DNA from: G965230065 sp965230065
GTDB taxonomy: Bacteria > Bacteroidota > Bacteroidia > Cytophagales > Cyclobacteriaceae
Length of the DNA: 64,000 nt
Direction of reading: 5' to 3'
Assembly (NCBI GenBank): GCA_965230065.1
Contig: OZ245942.1
Location: 6,634,001-6,698,000, forward strand
In this document: piece by piece, positions 34,078 to 41,955 of the stretch
How the letters are laid out: each line of letters opens with the position of its first letter
Numbering within the stretch: the stretch's first letter is position 1
Notes under the pieces: generated by a model
Databases searched by the model: none
What the model saw: the letters and a program-made list of their open reading frames with translations, nothing else
What the model was told of the DNA's origin: nothing
Translations under genes and position numbers: made by a program

Positions 34078-34982
34078 TTCAAAGCGTTTACGATCGTATT
34101 TACATTAGACTGCACCATACCGACATATGTACCTGCTGCTGTCCCCGCTGCCCCCATGGCATCTGAATACAAAGTACCTCCAATACTTACGGTATGGCCC
34201 CGGTCCTGGCTTCCCGAGACAACTGCTTCCAGTGATTTTGCTGGTACAGATGACTCAACAAATACTGCTTTTATCTTATTGTCAGTGATGAATGCCACCA
34301 GTTCTGAAACATCTTTTAACCCAAACTCAGAAACGGTAGAAATGCCTTGCAATCCTTTTACCTCAATATCATAAGCTCGCCCAAAATATGCAAATGCATC
34401 ATGTGCCGTAATCAACACCCGGCGTTCGGCCGGGATGGTGGCAATTTGTGTTTTTACATCTTCATGCAAAGCTTCCAGTTTTTGCACATAATTGGCTGCA
34501 TTTGTCTTGTAGGTGTCGGCATTTTCAGGGTCTTCTTCTGCCATCTTTTCTCTGATATTCGTTACCACATTTTTCCATAACGATACATCAAACCAAATGT
34601 GTGGGTCAACAGCATAAATATCCCCTTTTAATAACTGGCTTTCAGGTATGCTTTTCCCCACAGCATACACCGGCTTGGTACGCGCTACTTTTTCCAAAAT
34701 ATCTGACATTTTTCCTTCTAAATACAAGCCATTATAAAAAATAATATCAGCATTGCGCAAGCTTTCCAGATCGCCGGTGGTTGCTTTGTACAAATGCGGG
34801 TCAACTCCCGGGCCCATCAATCCTTCTACTTTTGCCAGGTCACCCACTACATTTTCAACGGCATCCCGAATCATGCTGGTAGTAGTTACAATATATAAAG
34901 ATTGTCCATTTTCTTCAGAAGCGTTATTGTTACAAGCTGTAAAGCTCAGCAACAGTAAGCATAGGCAAATAATTTGTTTCAT
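34074..34982 (-). CDS. Metal ABC transporter substrate-binding lipoprotein (TroA/MntA-like)
   Basis: Lipobox LLLSFTAC (Cys16) then a cluster 9 solute-binding fold. Metal ligands by position: His in GVDPHLYKA, His in VDPHIWFDV, His in LITAHDAFAYFG and Asp in LYSDAMG, the TroA-like H/H/H/D set. There is no His-rich loop of the ZnuA type, which favours manganese or broad specificity over dedicated zinc uptake. First gene of the importer operon; its promoter region carries a strong palindrome and a Bacteroidota consensus promoter. Confidence 0.93.
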   Translation of the reverse strand: MKQIICLCLLLLSFTACNNNASEENGQSLYIVTTTSMIRDAVENVVGDLAKVEGLMGPGVDPHLYKATTGDLESLRNADIIFYNGLYLEGKMSDILEKVARTKPVYAVGKSIPESQLLKGDIYAVDPHIWFDVSLWKNVVTNIREKMAEEDPENADTYKTNAANYVQKLEALHEDVKTQIATIPAERRVLITAHDAFAYFGRAYDIEVKGLQGISTVSEFGLKDVSELVAFITDNKIKAVFVESSVPAKSLEAVVSGSQDRGHTVSIGGTLYSDAMGAAGTAAGTYVGMVQSNVNTIVNALK

Positions 34983-35002
34983 AAATCTGGTAAATATAAA
35001 GT

Positions 35003-35033
35003 CAAATCTAAAAATATTTTTAGATTAATCAAA
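35003..35033 (-). promoter_or_regulatory. Promoter of the metal importer with overlapping perfect palindrome
   Basis: On the minus strand: -33 TTTG (CAAA at 35030-35033), 19-base spacer, -7 TAGATTTG (35003-35010), exactly the Bacteroidota TTTG-N19-TAnnTTTG pattern, 20 bases upstream of the substrate-binding protein start. A perfect 22-bp palindrome centred on AAAAATATTTTT (35005-35026) covers the -7 element and spacer. It is the natural operator for the adjacent DtxR-family regulator. Confidence 0.78.
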
Positions 35034-35101
35034 AATAATGTTTTACATACCTTATTCAATAATCTGGAAACAGAAGGATAGTAATAGTCCCAATAACCAC
35101 A

Positions 35102-35134
35102 AAATGGATGTAATTTGGTCAAATACATCCATTT
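35102..35134. repeat. Inverted repeat between the regulator and the importer promoter
   Basis: Perfect 11-bp arms AAATGGATGTA (35102-35112) and TACATCCATTT (35124-35134), with inner TTTG/CAAA able to extend the stem. It lies past the regulator's stop on the minus strand, so it may end that transcript, but the following T content is low (TTTTGTGG). Confidence 0.6.
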
Positions 35135-35163
35135 CCAGCGTACAGGCTATGATTCATTACAAA

Positions 35164-35826
35164 TTAGATAATCACCGAGCAATAAATATTTTGTGAGGCT
35201 TGTTGGGATACATATACTTCTTTGGTACCATCAATTTTCAAAAGCATAGACTGGTCGTAAGCAATTTCTTCTAAAATCTTCACAGTTACGCCAATGGCTA
35301 TGCCGATTTTGTCAAGATACTGTAAGAAACTGGTATCACTGTCTACCACTGCTGTAACGCTGCCTTGTTGCCCGGTTTGCATTTCAGCAAGCAGTATTCT
35401 TTCCTTAACTTTTAATTCACCTGTGGCCGAAGGAATGGGTTCCCCGTGCGGGTCAAATTCAGGATTACCCAGAAATTTATCCAGGCGTTCTACCAGCAGC
35501 TGCGATTGAATATGCTCTAACTGTTCGGCTACCTCATGCACTTCATCCCATGAAAAATTCAGTTTTTCAACCAAAAAAGTCTCCCATAGCCGGTGTTTCC
35601 TGATAATTTTGAGGGCATGCATTTTACCTTCTTCTGATATATTTACACCACGGTATTTTTTGTACATGACCAAACCCTTCTGCGACAGTTTTTTGATCAT
35701 GTCTGTAACTGAGGCAGGAGTGGTTTTTAGTTTTTCGGCAATGGCGTTGGTAGGTACTTCAGTCTTCCCCGAACCTGAAAGATGATAAATTTCTTTGAGA
35801 TAATTCTCTTCAGCTAAAGTATACAT
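35164..35826 (-). CDS. DtxR/MntR-family metal-dependent regulator
   Basis: Winged-helix repressor activated by Mn2+ or Fe2+. Start ATG at 35826 (MYTLAEENYLKEIYHL, 220 residues); an upstream TTG would add eight. DNA-binding helix KLKTTPASVTDMIKKLSQ, dimerisation domain WDEVHEVAEQLEHIQSQLL, metal-site segment FDPHGEPIPSA, and a C-terminal FeoA/SH3-like domain (YLDKIGIAIGVTVKILEEIA) are visible. Next to the metal importer on the same strand and 182 bases upstream of it, so it almost certainly controls the importer and perhaps itself. Confidence 0.93.
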   Translation of the reverse strand: MYTLAEENYLKEIYHLSGSGKTEVPTNAIAEKLKTTPASVTDMIKKLSQKGLVMYKKYRGVNISEEGKMHALKIIRKHRLWETFLVEKLNFSWDEVHEVAEQLEHIQSQLLVERLDKFLGNPEFDPHGEPIPSATGELKVKERILLAEMQTGQQGSVTAVVDSDTSFLQYLDKIGIAIGVTVKILEEIAYDQSMLLKIDGTKEVYVSQQASQNIYCSVII

Positions 35827-35978
35827 TATAAGGGTGTTCTTGCGCTGCAAGTATAAGCAATTTCACTATCATATTTTGGAGGTGTAAGCATGATTCGGAG
35901 AGAAATTACATCATCGTAAAATCAAAGATCAAAGAGCACCTATCAGGAAAATACAATGGTACGCCAAGTTTACCTGTG

Positions 35979-36320
35979 TCAGGCATACTCATGAGATTGG
36001 GAGGAATTACGGCGTTCCACTTTCACTGTCTCATTAGCTGAAGCTTTGCTGTCTTCTTCTTGCTTTCTTGGTTGGCTTTTTTTGGCCTTTGCAGCCGATT
36101 TGCCAGTCATTTTATAATATTTCTCCAACAAGTACTTAGCCCGTTCTATAGGAATTGAAGATATACACCCATTGATATTATGTATCCTAATTGATGGCTT
36201 ATCATTTTTTACATGTTCAATGACTGACTCTTCAAAATTTTCACCAAAATGCTTGATGAATTCAGGCTCAGTCATAAATACAAATGTAGGAGGCTCTATG
36301 TTTAGGTTTGGCTTTTTCAT
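35979..36320 (-). CDS. Hypothetical 113-residue protein with charged tail
   Basis: Unassigned. Soluble, no signal. Residues 1-60 look folded (TFVFMTEPEFIKHFGENFEE, KPSIRIHNINGC), residues 60-75 form a helix (IERAKYLLEKYYKMTGK), and from about 75 the tail is Lys/Arg/Glu/Ser-rich and disordered (KAKKSQPRKQEEDSKAS). The tail resembles nucleic-acid-binding extensions, but that is not evidence of function. A perfect palindrome lies immediately upstream. Confidence 0.65.
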   Translation of the reverse strand: MKKPNLNIEPPTFVFMTEPEFIKHFGENFEESVIEHVKNDKPSIRIHNINGCISSIPIERAKYLLEKYYKMTGKSAAKAKKSQPRKQEEDSKASANETVKVERRNSSQSHEYA

Positions 36321-36330
36321 GATTTCATCT

Positions 36331-36349
36331 TTGTATATGGTATATACAA
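36331..36349. promoter_or_regulatory. Perfect palindrome upstream of the 35979-36320 gene
   Basis: TTGTATAT-GGT-ATATACAA, perfect 8-bp arms with a 3-base centre, 11 bases upstream of the start codon. Candidate operator or part of the promoter; AT-rich, so chance is not excluded. Confidence 0.4.
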
Positions 36350-36432
36350 TTAAATTTCCAGAAAAGTTAGCAAATATCTGAAAAAATCCAAGAAAGCATG
36401 GCCCGATCCCTAAATCTTAGTTCAGTACTTAA

Positions 36433-37854
36433 CTACGGAGTCTTAACTTTAGTTTTTTCAGCCTTTGACCTTTTCAGATAAACCGATAATAAGGTGATCA
36501 GTGTGAGCAGGCAAAGCAATAGTAAATCCATACGAATACCGCCCACGTTGTTGGGTATCACTTCAAGCAATGAACCAATGAAAACGACAAGGGCTATGGC
36601 CGTGGCTACAATTACAACTTTTCCGGGAGCTGTATTTCCCAGTACACCTGCCAAAACCATAGGTCCCAGCAAAGAAGTTCCGGCAAAACTCACCCTGGCC
36701 AAAAGCACCAGTTGGTCGCTACTGATGATTGAGAAAAGAAGTGCTGCCACGGCAAAAAACACAATGCCAAATTTGGCTTTTACCAATACTTTCTTTTCGT
36801 CTCCATGCAATAAAGACCTGAGCTCAGAACCTAAGGCAAATATTTGAGAATCGCTGGTAGAAAGCGCGGCAGCAATAAGGCCAATGATAGCTGCGGCAGC
36901 TACAAAATCTAACTGATCGAATAATAATACCCGGGACAGGAATTCAGCCGTAGTGAAATCGGCAAAGCGAACTGCCCCATACATACCAATTGGAATGGTA
37001 GGCAAGATCACCAAAATGGCAAATACCCCCACGGCCACGGCCATCCTGTGCGTGGTACGAATGTCGCGCATAATAATCAGGCGGGTGGTAAACTGGGGCT
37101 GTGTAACAGGCAAAAGCAAAATAACCAACATGGAGGCCACCAAAAACTGTACAGAAAACAATCCCTGCGGACCAGGTGCCGACAGCAAAGCCGGATTGAC
37201 TGCCTCTACTTCTTCAAACATGGGCTGTATTCCTCCAAAATAACTTACACAGGTGAAAGCAATGATCCAAACGACTATCATCAGCATGACGCCCTGCATT
37301 ACATCGGCAAACATAATTGCTTTGAGGCCTCCGGTTTCACTGTACAACAACATCACCCCTACGATGGTTGTTGCCCAGCCCCAGGAGGGCAAAAACTCTG
37401 GAAAAGAGGCTTCCAGGAAAATAGAAATTCCCCTGATTTGAATCGCTACATAAGGAATTAAAAACAGAAACACACCAATGAAATAAACATAGCCTGCCCA
37501 TTTATTCTTATAACAGGAAATGAGTAACCCGGAAACACCCCTGAACCCCTTTTCTGCTACTTTATTTCTAACATGAAAACCAAACCATAAGATCAAAAAC
37601 ACCATGGCACCGTCTGATACGGCCAAAAACATCCATGCGCCAATGCCATGATTTCTAAAAAAATCGGGCATGCCCATGAGTGTAAAAGTACTGAACAGGG
37701 TAGCTGAGAAAGTCATAAAGCCCAACAACATACCGATGTTGGAGCCTCCTAACATGAAATCGTCAACGCTTTTGTTTTTTTTGCGTGAACTGAGTGATAA
37801 AAAGGCCAGCATGGCCAGGTAAAGTATTCCGAGGATTAATAGCCAGAAAGTCAT
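36433..37854 (-). CDS. Sodium:solute symporter (SSS family)
   Basis: Thirteen-helix Na+-coupled symporter, 473 residues. Evidence: N-terminal SVDDFMLGGSNIGMLLGFMT, the helix-1 to helix-2 region LFSTFTLMGMPDFFRNHGIG, ETGGLKAIMFADVMQGVMLM (the conserved substrate- and Na-site helix), and AAALSTSDSQIFALGSELRS containing the Ser/Thr of Na2 site. The four-base overlap with a small membrane protein upstream and the SDR and Gfo/Idh genes on the same strand suggest it imports the sugar or sugar acid that they oxidise. Substrate unknown. Confidence 0.9.
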   Translation of the reverse strand: MTFWLLILGILYLAMLAFLSLSSRKKNKSVDDFMLGGSNIGMLLGFMTFSATLFSTFTLMGMPDFFRNHGIGAWMFLAVSDGAMVFLILWFGFHVRNKVAEKGFRGVSGLLISCYKNKWAGYVYFIGVFLFLIPYVAIQIRGISIFLEASFPEFLPSWGWATTIVGVMLLYSETGGLKAIMFADVMQGVMLMIVVWIIAFTCVSYFGGIQPMFEEVEAVNPALLSAPGPQGLFSVQFLVASMLVILLLPVTQPQFTTRLIIMRDIRTTHRMAVAVGVFAILVILPTIPIGMYGAVRFADFTTAEFLSRVLLFDQLDFVAAAAIIGLIAAALSTSDSQIFALGSELRSLLHGDEKKVLVKAKFGIVFFAVAALLFSIISSDQLVLLARVSFAGTSLLGPMVLAGVLGNTAPGKVVIVATAIALVVFIGSLLEVIPNNVGGIRMDLLLLCLLTLITLLSVYLKRSKAEKTKVKTP

Positions 37855-38075
37855 TTATTTTTTTGATTTGCTCCGGGATGAACTGTAGTTGCAATATATG
37901 TAAGAAGTACCAGACCTACGGTTACCAAAAACCCGGTCCAAAGGGTATAAGGTATACCGAACAACATAGGCTTGTAAATACCTTTGGGAATTACCAGGGA
38001 GGTAAAACTGAGTACAGATAATAAAATTGCTACAACACAACAAATTCTCCAGTAAAGGATATTTTTCTTTGACAT
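37851..38075 (-). CDS. Small two-helix membrane partner of the symporter (DUF3311-like)
   Basis: 74 residues from ATG 38075 (MSKKNILYWRICC); longer reading upstream would overlap the SDR gene end, so I reject it. Two hydrophobic helices (CCVVAILLSVLSFTSLVI and LWTGFLVTVGLVLLTYIA) are joined by a loop KPMLFGIPYTLW, the arrangement of DUF3311-type proteins that usually precede SSS symporters. It overlaps the symporter gene by four bases (ATGA). Confidence 0.8.
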   Translation of the reverse strand: MSKKNILYWRICCVVAILLSVLSFTSLVIPKGIYKPMLFGIPYTLWTGFLVTVGLVLLTYIATTVHPGANQKNK

Positions 38076-38085
38076 AATGATTGAG

Positions 38086-38856
38086 TTATAAACGAGGTAT
38101 AGTAAGACCGCCATCTACCATCACTACACTGCCTGTGGCATAGGGAAAATCTCCACGGGATAATGCGGCAACGGCTTTGCCAATATCTTCGGGGGTTCCC
38201 CACCGCTTTTGTACGGTAAGTCCCTCCTCGATGAGTTTATCATATTTTTCCTGCACGCCCGATGTCATATCGGTGGCAATAATGCCTGGTCGGACTTCAT
38301 AAACAGGTATATCAAACTCGCCCAAACGGGTAGCAAACAGCAACGTAGCCATGCTTATACCTGCTTTACTGACGCAATATTCTCCACGGTTAACAGAAGC
38401 CACTGTAGCTGAAATAGACGATACATTTACAATACAACCACTGAATGAAGCGTCTGCCTTTTTCTGCGTTACCATCCAGTTGGCTGCAGCCTGGGTAAGG
38501 AAATAAGGTCCCTGCAAATTGGTTTTTACTATATACTCAAAACTTTCTTCTGTGGCATCCAGTAAATCTTTTCGTTCTTTTGGGGCCACGCCGGCATTAT
38601 TTACCAGCACATGCAGCCTACCATATTCTTTTTTGATTTTATCTATCATACCGGCACGGCCTTCGGTACTGCCAATGTCGCCCTGGCAATAGATTACATT
38701 GCCACCAAATTCTTTCAAAGAGGCTATTACTTCTGTAACAGCCTCTTCGTTCCGCATGCCGTTGATGGCCAGGTCAAAACCGTCTTTGGCCAAAGCCTGT
38801 GCTATGCCATATCCAATGCCCCGGCTTCCGCCGGTTACAAATGCTACTTTTTTCAT
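38086..38856 (-). CDS. SDR-family oxidoreductase
   Basis: Classical short-chain dehydrogenase/reductase, 256 residues. Rossmann glycine motif VTGGSRGIGYGIAQAL, NNAG motif LVNNAGVAPKERKDLLD, catalytic Ser (IVNVSSISA), and YxxxK in GEYCVSKAGISMATL. An Asn-type active site and the C-terminal GSVVMVDGGLTIP are typical. By sequence it resembles 3-ketoacyl-ACP reductases, but the operon (symporter, Gfo/Idh dehydrogenase) points to a sugar or polyol dehydrogenase. 11 bases separate it from the small membrane protein. Confidence 0.9.
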   Translation of the reverse strand: MKKVAFVTGGSRGIGYGIAQALAKDGFDLAINGMRNEEAVTEVIASLKEFGGNVIYCQGDIGSTEGRAGMIDKIKKEYGRLHVLVNNAGVAPKERKDLLDATEESFEYIVKTNLQGPYFLTQAAANWMVTQKKADASFSGCIVNVSSISATVASVNRGEYCVSKAGISMATLLFATRLGEFDIPVYEVRPGIIATDMTSGVQEKYDKLIEEGLTVQKRWGTPEDIGKAVAALSRGDFPYATGSVVMVDGGLTIPRL

Positions 38857-38916
38857 GTTTATATTTTGAAACGGAAAGGCTTCGGAAGTTTCTTAAAACT
38901 TCCGAAGTCTATTTTA

Positions 38917-40068
38917 CTAAGCTTTTAATTCAGGAATATCCACCCAGGCGCGTTTTTCCCAGCTCTCGATTCCTTTTTCAGCCAGTTGCACGCCTTTGGC
39001 GCCTTCCAGCAGCGTATAAGGAAATGGCTCATCCAAAACCACGTGCCTTAGGAACATCTCCCACTGCACTTTAAAAGCATTGTCATGGATTTCCTGTTCG
39101 GGAACTTCTGACCAACCTTCAAAGAATGGAATGGGCTGGGGAATATCGGGGTTCCAAACCGGCTTGGGGGTATTGCCATAATGCTGGATGCGGCAATCGC
39201 GTAATCCGGCTACAGCCGAGCCTTTGGTTCCGTCTACCTGAAGCGTAAGCAGGTCATCACGGCGTACACGAACAGTCCAGGATGAGTTAAAATGGGCAAT
39301 GACGCCGCCTTCCAGTTCAAAGGTAGCATACGCCGAATCATCAGCAGTACATTTATATTTATTGCCTTGCTCATCTACCCGCTCAGGAATGTGGGTAGCG
39401 CCCAGGCACGAAACTGCTTTTACTTTGCCAAAAACATGATCCAGCACATAGCGCCAGTGGCAGAGCATATCTACGATTATACCTCCATCCTCTTCTTTCT
39501 TATAGTTCCAGGAAGGGCGCTGGGCAGGAATGGTATCTCCTTCAAACACCCAGTAGCCAAATTCCCCCCTAACGGAAAGAATTTCACCAAAGAAACCATT
39601 TTCAATAAGGCGTTTTAATTTAACAATGCCGGGCAGCCAGAGTTTGTCCTGAACCACACCATTTTTAATACCGGCATCTTTGCATAATTTGTATAGCTCA
39701 AGGGCTGTTCCCGTATCTACTGCGGTAGGTTTTTCGCAATAAACGTGTTTGCCAGCGGCTACTGCTTTATGCACACCTTCTGCCCTTCTTCCGGTAGTTT
39801 GTGAATCAAAATAAATGATATTGTGCGGGTCGGCCAGTGCTTCATCTACATTGGTCGTCATTTTCTCTACACCAGACATTTTGCAAAGCTTTTCCAGTTT
39901 GCTGGCGTTACGGCCTACCAATATGGGGTCCGGCATGATTACTTCTTCGGAGCTGATGGCTACACCGCCTTGTTGGATGATCGCGGCTATTGATCGCATC
40001 AGGTGCTGGTTGGTACCCATGCGGCCCGTAACACCATTCATGATAATGCCCACTTTGTGCTGTTTCAT
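38917..40068 (-). CDS. Gfo/Idh/MocA-family oxidoreductase (cytosolic)
   Basis: NAD(P)-dependent sugar dehydrogenase-type protein, 383 residues, no signal peptide. Rossmann segment VGIIMNGVTGRMGTNQHLMR, then the EKP motif YCEKPTAVDTGTALELYKL, with the Gfo/Idh catalytic Lys, and VQDKLWLPGIVKLKRLIENG. The C-terminal domain includes WNYKKEEDGGIIVDMLCHW, with the His commonly acting in catalysis. First gene of an operon with the SDR, small membrane protein and symporter. Confidence 0.9.
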   Translation of the reverse strand: MKQHKVGIIMNGVTGRMGTNQHLMRSIAAIIQQGGVAISSEEVIMPDPILVGRNASKLEKLCKMSGVEKMTTNVDEALADPHNIIYFDSQTTGRRAEGVHKAVAAGKHVYCEKPTAVDTGTALELYKLCKDAGIKNGVVQDKLWLPGIVKLKRLIENGFFGEILSVRGEFGYWVFEGDTIPAQRPSWNYKKEEDGGIIVDMLCHWRYVLDHVFGKVKAVSCLGATHIPERVDEQGNKYKCTADDSAYATFELEGGVIAHFNSSWTVRVRRDDLLTLQVDGTKGSAVAGLRDCRIQHYGNTPKPVWNPDIPQPIPFFEGWSEVPEQEIHDNAFKVQWEMFLRHVVLDEPFPYTLLEGAKGVQLAEKGIESWEKRAWVDIPELKA

Positions 40069-40311
40069 CTGCTGAAATAAGAGTTTTAGTAGTTGTGAAA
40101 TAGTATTGAAAAAAAACAGGCGGGATATTAGTTAAAATCTTGGTGAAATGCCAATTTTCATCAATGAAGATTATACTCAAAAAAAATAAAATTTACGAAT
40201 AAGATTACATGTTAGTGATTTACATTGACCAATATTTGCAAAAGTTATAAAATGGAATAAAATTTGAAACTTATTTTAGAAAAATAACAAAAACCAAAAA
40301 AAAGAAGAATC

Positions 40312-40674
40312 ATGATAGATAATCATCATTATATAACAGTTACTGCCTCTCCGGTGGTAGGGACGATTGTGAAAACTACAAACGACAAAATTATCGGAGA
40401 AATTTCGGGAGTTGTGGTGGATACCAAGTCAGGCAAGGCCCCTTATGCGGTGCTTGCGCTGGATAACCAGTTCAAAATAAGAAACAGGCAACACATTTTA
40501 CTTTCATGGAAAAGGCTGAGTTGCCATGCAAGCCATCAACATGCGTTTATCTTAAATGTAGATAACAACAAGCTTAGTAAATTGCATGATTATTTTGCAG
40601 ATGCTGCTCAATATACTATTGGCAAACCTTTAGTAGGCAGCCCAATGACTACAAGAGTATCTTTAGCCCGCTAA
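40312..40674 (+). CDS. PRC-barrel-like small protein
   Basis: 120 residues, no signal. Residues 15-50 (VGTIVKTTNDKIIGEISGVV and the following VDTKSGKAPYAVLALDNQF) match the beta-barrel pattern of PRC-barrel domains. The rest (HILLSWKRLSCHASHQHAFI, LSKLHDYFADAAQYTIGK) is less clear. PRC-barrel proteins occur in photosystem assembly, ribosome maturation and stress contexts. Its role here is unknown. It sits alone between the Gfo/Idh operon and a bidirectional terminator. Confidence 0.7.
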   Translation: MIDNHHYITVTASPVVGTIVKTTNDKIIGEISGVVVDTKSGKAPYAVLALDNQFKIRNRQHILLSWKRLSCHASHQHAFILNVDNNKLSKLHDYFADAAQYTIGKPLVGSPMTTRVSLAR

Positions 40675-40749
40675 CTGCACATTCCACTTTGTTTTGACAT
40701 TCTAACAAGAATAGTTTTTCACATTGTGTAGAATAAGTTATACAGTTAA

Positions 40750-40790
40750 AAAAAACCTCGAGGAGCTACAATTGCTCTCGAGGTTTTTTT
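40750..40790. terminator. Bidirectional intrinsic terminator
   Basis: A/T-flanked hairpin AACCTCGAG-G-AGC and GCTCTCGAGGTT (about 40754-40783), with A7 before and T7 after. It is convergent between the PRC-barrel-like gene and the branched-chain aminotransferase gene, and works on both strands. Confidence 0.92.
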
Positions 40791-40803
40791 ATGATTTATG
40801 AAG

Positions 40804-41847
40804 TTATTTGGGTAAATAATTCCATCCAAAAATATCATTTTGTCGGCCATATCTTATATCAGAAAGAGTTTTCAAAACCCAGGAAGAAATACTTTGATAA
40901 GTTGGCTCTTCCACTTCATACAATTTATCCCTGATTCCAATCACAGATATTGGTGCCACAGTAGCTGCTGTTCCGACACCAAAGGCCTCTGTTAATGCCC
41001 CGTTAATCAGGCATTCTTCCAGTTCTGTTGTCGAAATTTTTCTTTCTTCAACTGGTATTTTCCAATACCTGGCCAATTGAAGTGTACTATCTCGAGTAAC
41101 CCCATCCAAAATGGTTGTGGTGAGTGGTGGGGTTACCAAAGTATTATTTATCACAAACATTACATTCATGGTTCCAGACTCTTCAATGTATTGATGTGCC
41201 TGTGCATCTGTCCATAATACCTGATCAAATCCTTCTTTCTTGGCCAGTTCGGTAGGATAAATAGCTCCACCATAATTTCCCGAGCATTTGGCATATCCTG
41301 TTCCCCCTTCAGCAGCCCGAACATAACGAGGCTCAACCCGGACTTTCAACGATTTTGCATAGTAAGACCCTACAGGCCCGCAAAAAATAATGAACTGATA
41401 TGTTTCAGATACCCGATAACCAAAGCGGGCATCTGTGGCAAATACAAAGGGACGAATATAGAGTGAGGAACCTTCATGCTCGGGTAGCCAGGCTTGATCT
41501 TGTTCCAAAAGTTTTTGCAAGCCTTCCATAAAAATTGGTTTTGGAAGTTTGGGCATGCAAAACCGCTCCATGGTAATATTCAACCTTTCCCAATGTTTCT
41601 CCGGACGAAAAATCGCTATGTCTCCCTGCACTGTACGATATGCCTTCAGTCCTTCAAATACTGATTGTCCGTAATGCAATGCCAATGTCATTGGGCTTAA
41701 TAAAAGGTCTCCAAAAGGTAATAATTTACCCTTCTCCCATTTTCCATTTGCATAATTTGCCACAAACATATGATCTGTTACGGTTTCACCAAAAACCGGT
41801 ACCGGCTCATTTGTTAACGTTTTTAAAACTTCTGTTCCATTTTCCAT
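40804..41847 (-). CDS. ilvE: Branched-chain amino acid aminotransferase
   Basis: Fold-type IV PLP enzyme that transaminates leucine, isoleucine and valine. Motifs: LHYGQSVFEGLKAYR, RLNITMERFCMPKLP, YIRPFVFATDARFGYRVS, the PLP-binding lysine in the GTGYAKCSGNYGGAIYP region, and EESGTMNVMFVINNTLVTPP. Length 347 matches the actinobacterial/Bacteroidota type. Divergent from a MocR-type regulator gene, with near-symmetric inverted words in the shared control region. Confidence 0.95.
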   Translation of the reverse strand: MENGTEVLKTLTNEPVPVFGETVTDHMFVANYANGKWEKGKLLPFGDLLLSPMTLALHYGQSVFEGLKAYRTVQGDIAIFRPEKHWERLNITMERFCMPKLPKPIFMEGLQKLLEQDQAWLPEHEGSSLYIRPFVFATDARFGYRVSETYQFIIFCGPVGSYYAKSLKVRVEPRYVRAAEGGTGYAKCSGNYGGAIYPTELAKKEGFDQVLWTDAQAHQYIEESGTMNVMFVINNTLVTPPLTTTILDGVTRDSTLQLARYWKIPVEERKISTTELEECLINGALTEAFGVGTAATVAPISVIGIRDKLYEVEEPTYQSISSWVLKTLSDIRYGRQNDIFGWNYLPK

Positions 41848-41857
41848 AAGCTAAAAA

Positions 41858-41944
41858 TTGATCTGTACTACATGTGGCAAAATTATTATCTACATTTGTA
41901 TTAAAACAGATTCAGTTTTGTTAAATTTAACCATATCAGATCAA
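41858..41944. promoter_or_regulatory. Divergent control region of ilvE and the MocR-type gene
   Basis: TTGATCTG (41858-41865) and CAGATCAA (41937-41944) are perfect 8-bp inverted words, placed 11 and 12 bases from the two start codons. Candidate -7 boxes are TACATTTG (41891-41898, plus strand) and TAATTTTG (41878-41885, minus strand). AAAAC-N7-GTTTT lies near the centre. The symmetry suggests one regulator controls both genes, perhaps the MocR-type protein encoded beside it. Confidence 0.5.
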
Positions 41945-41955
41945 CTTATACTATT

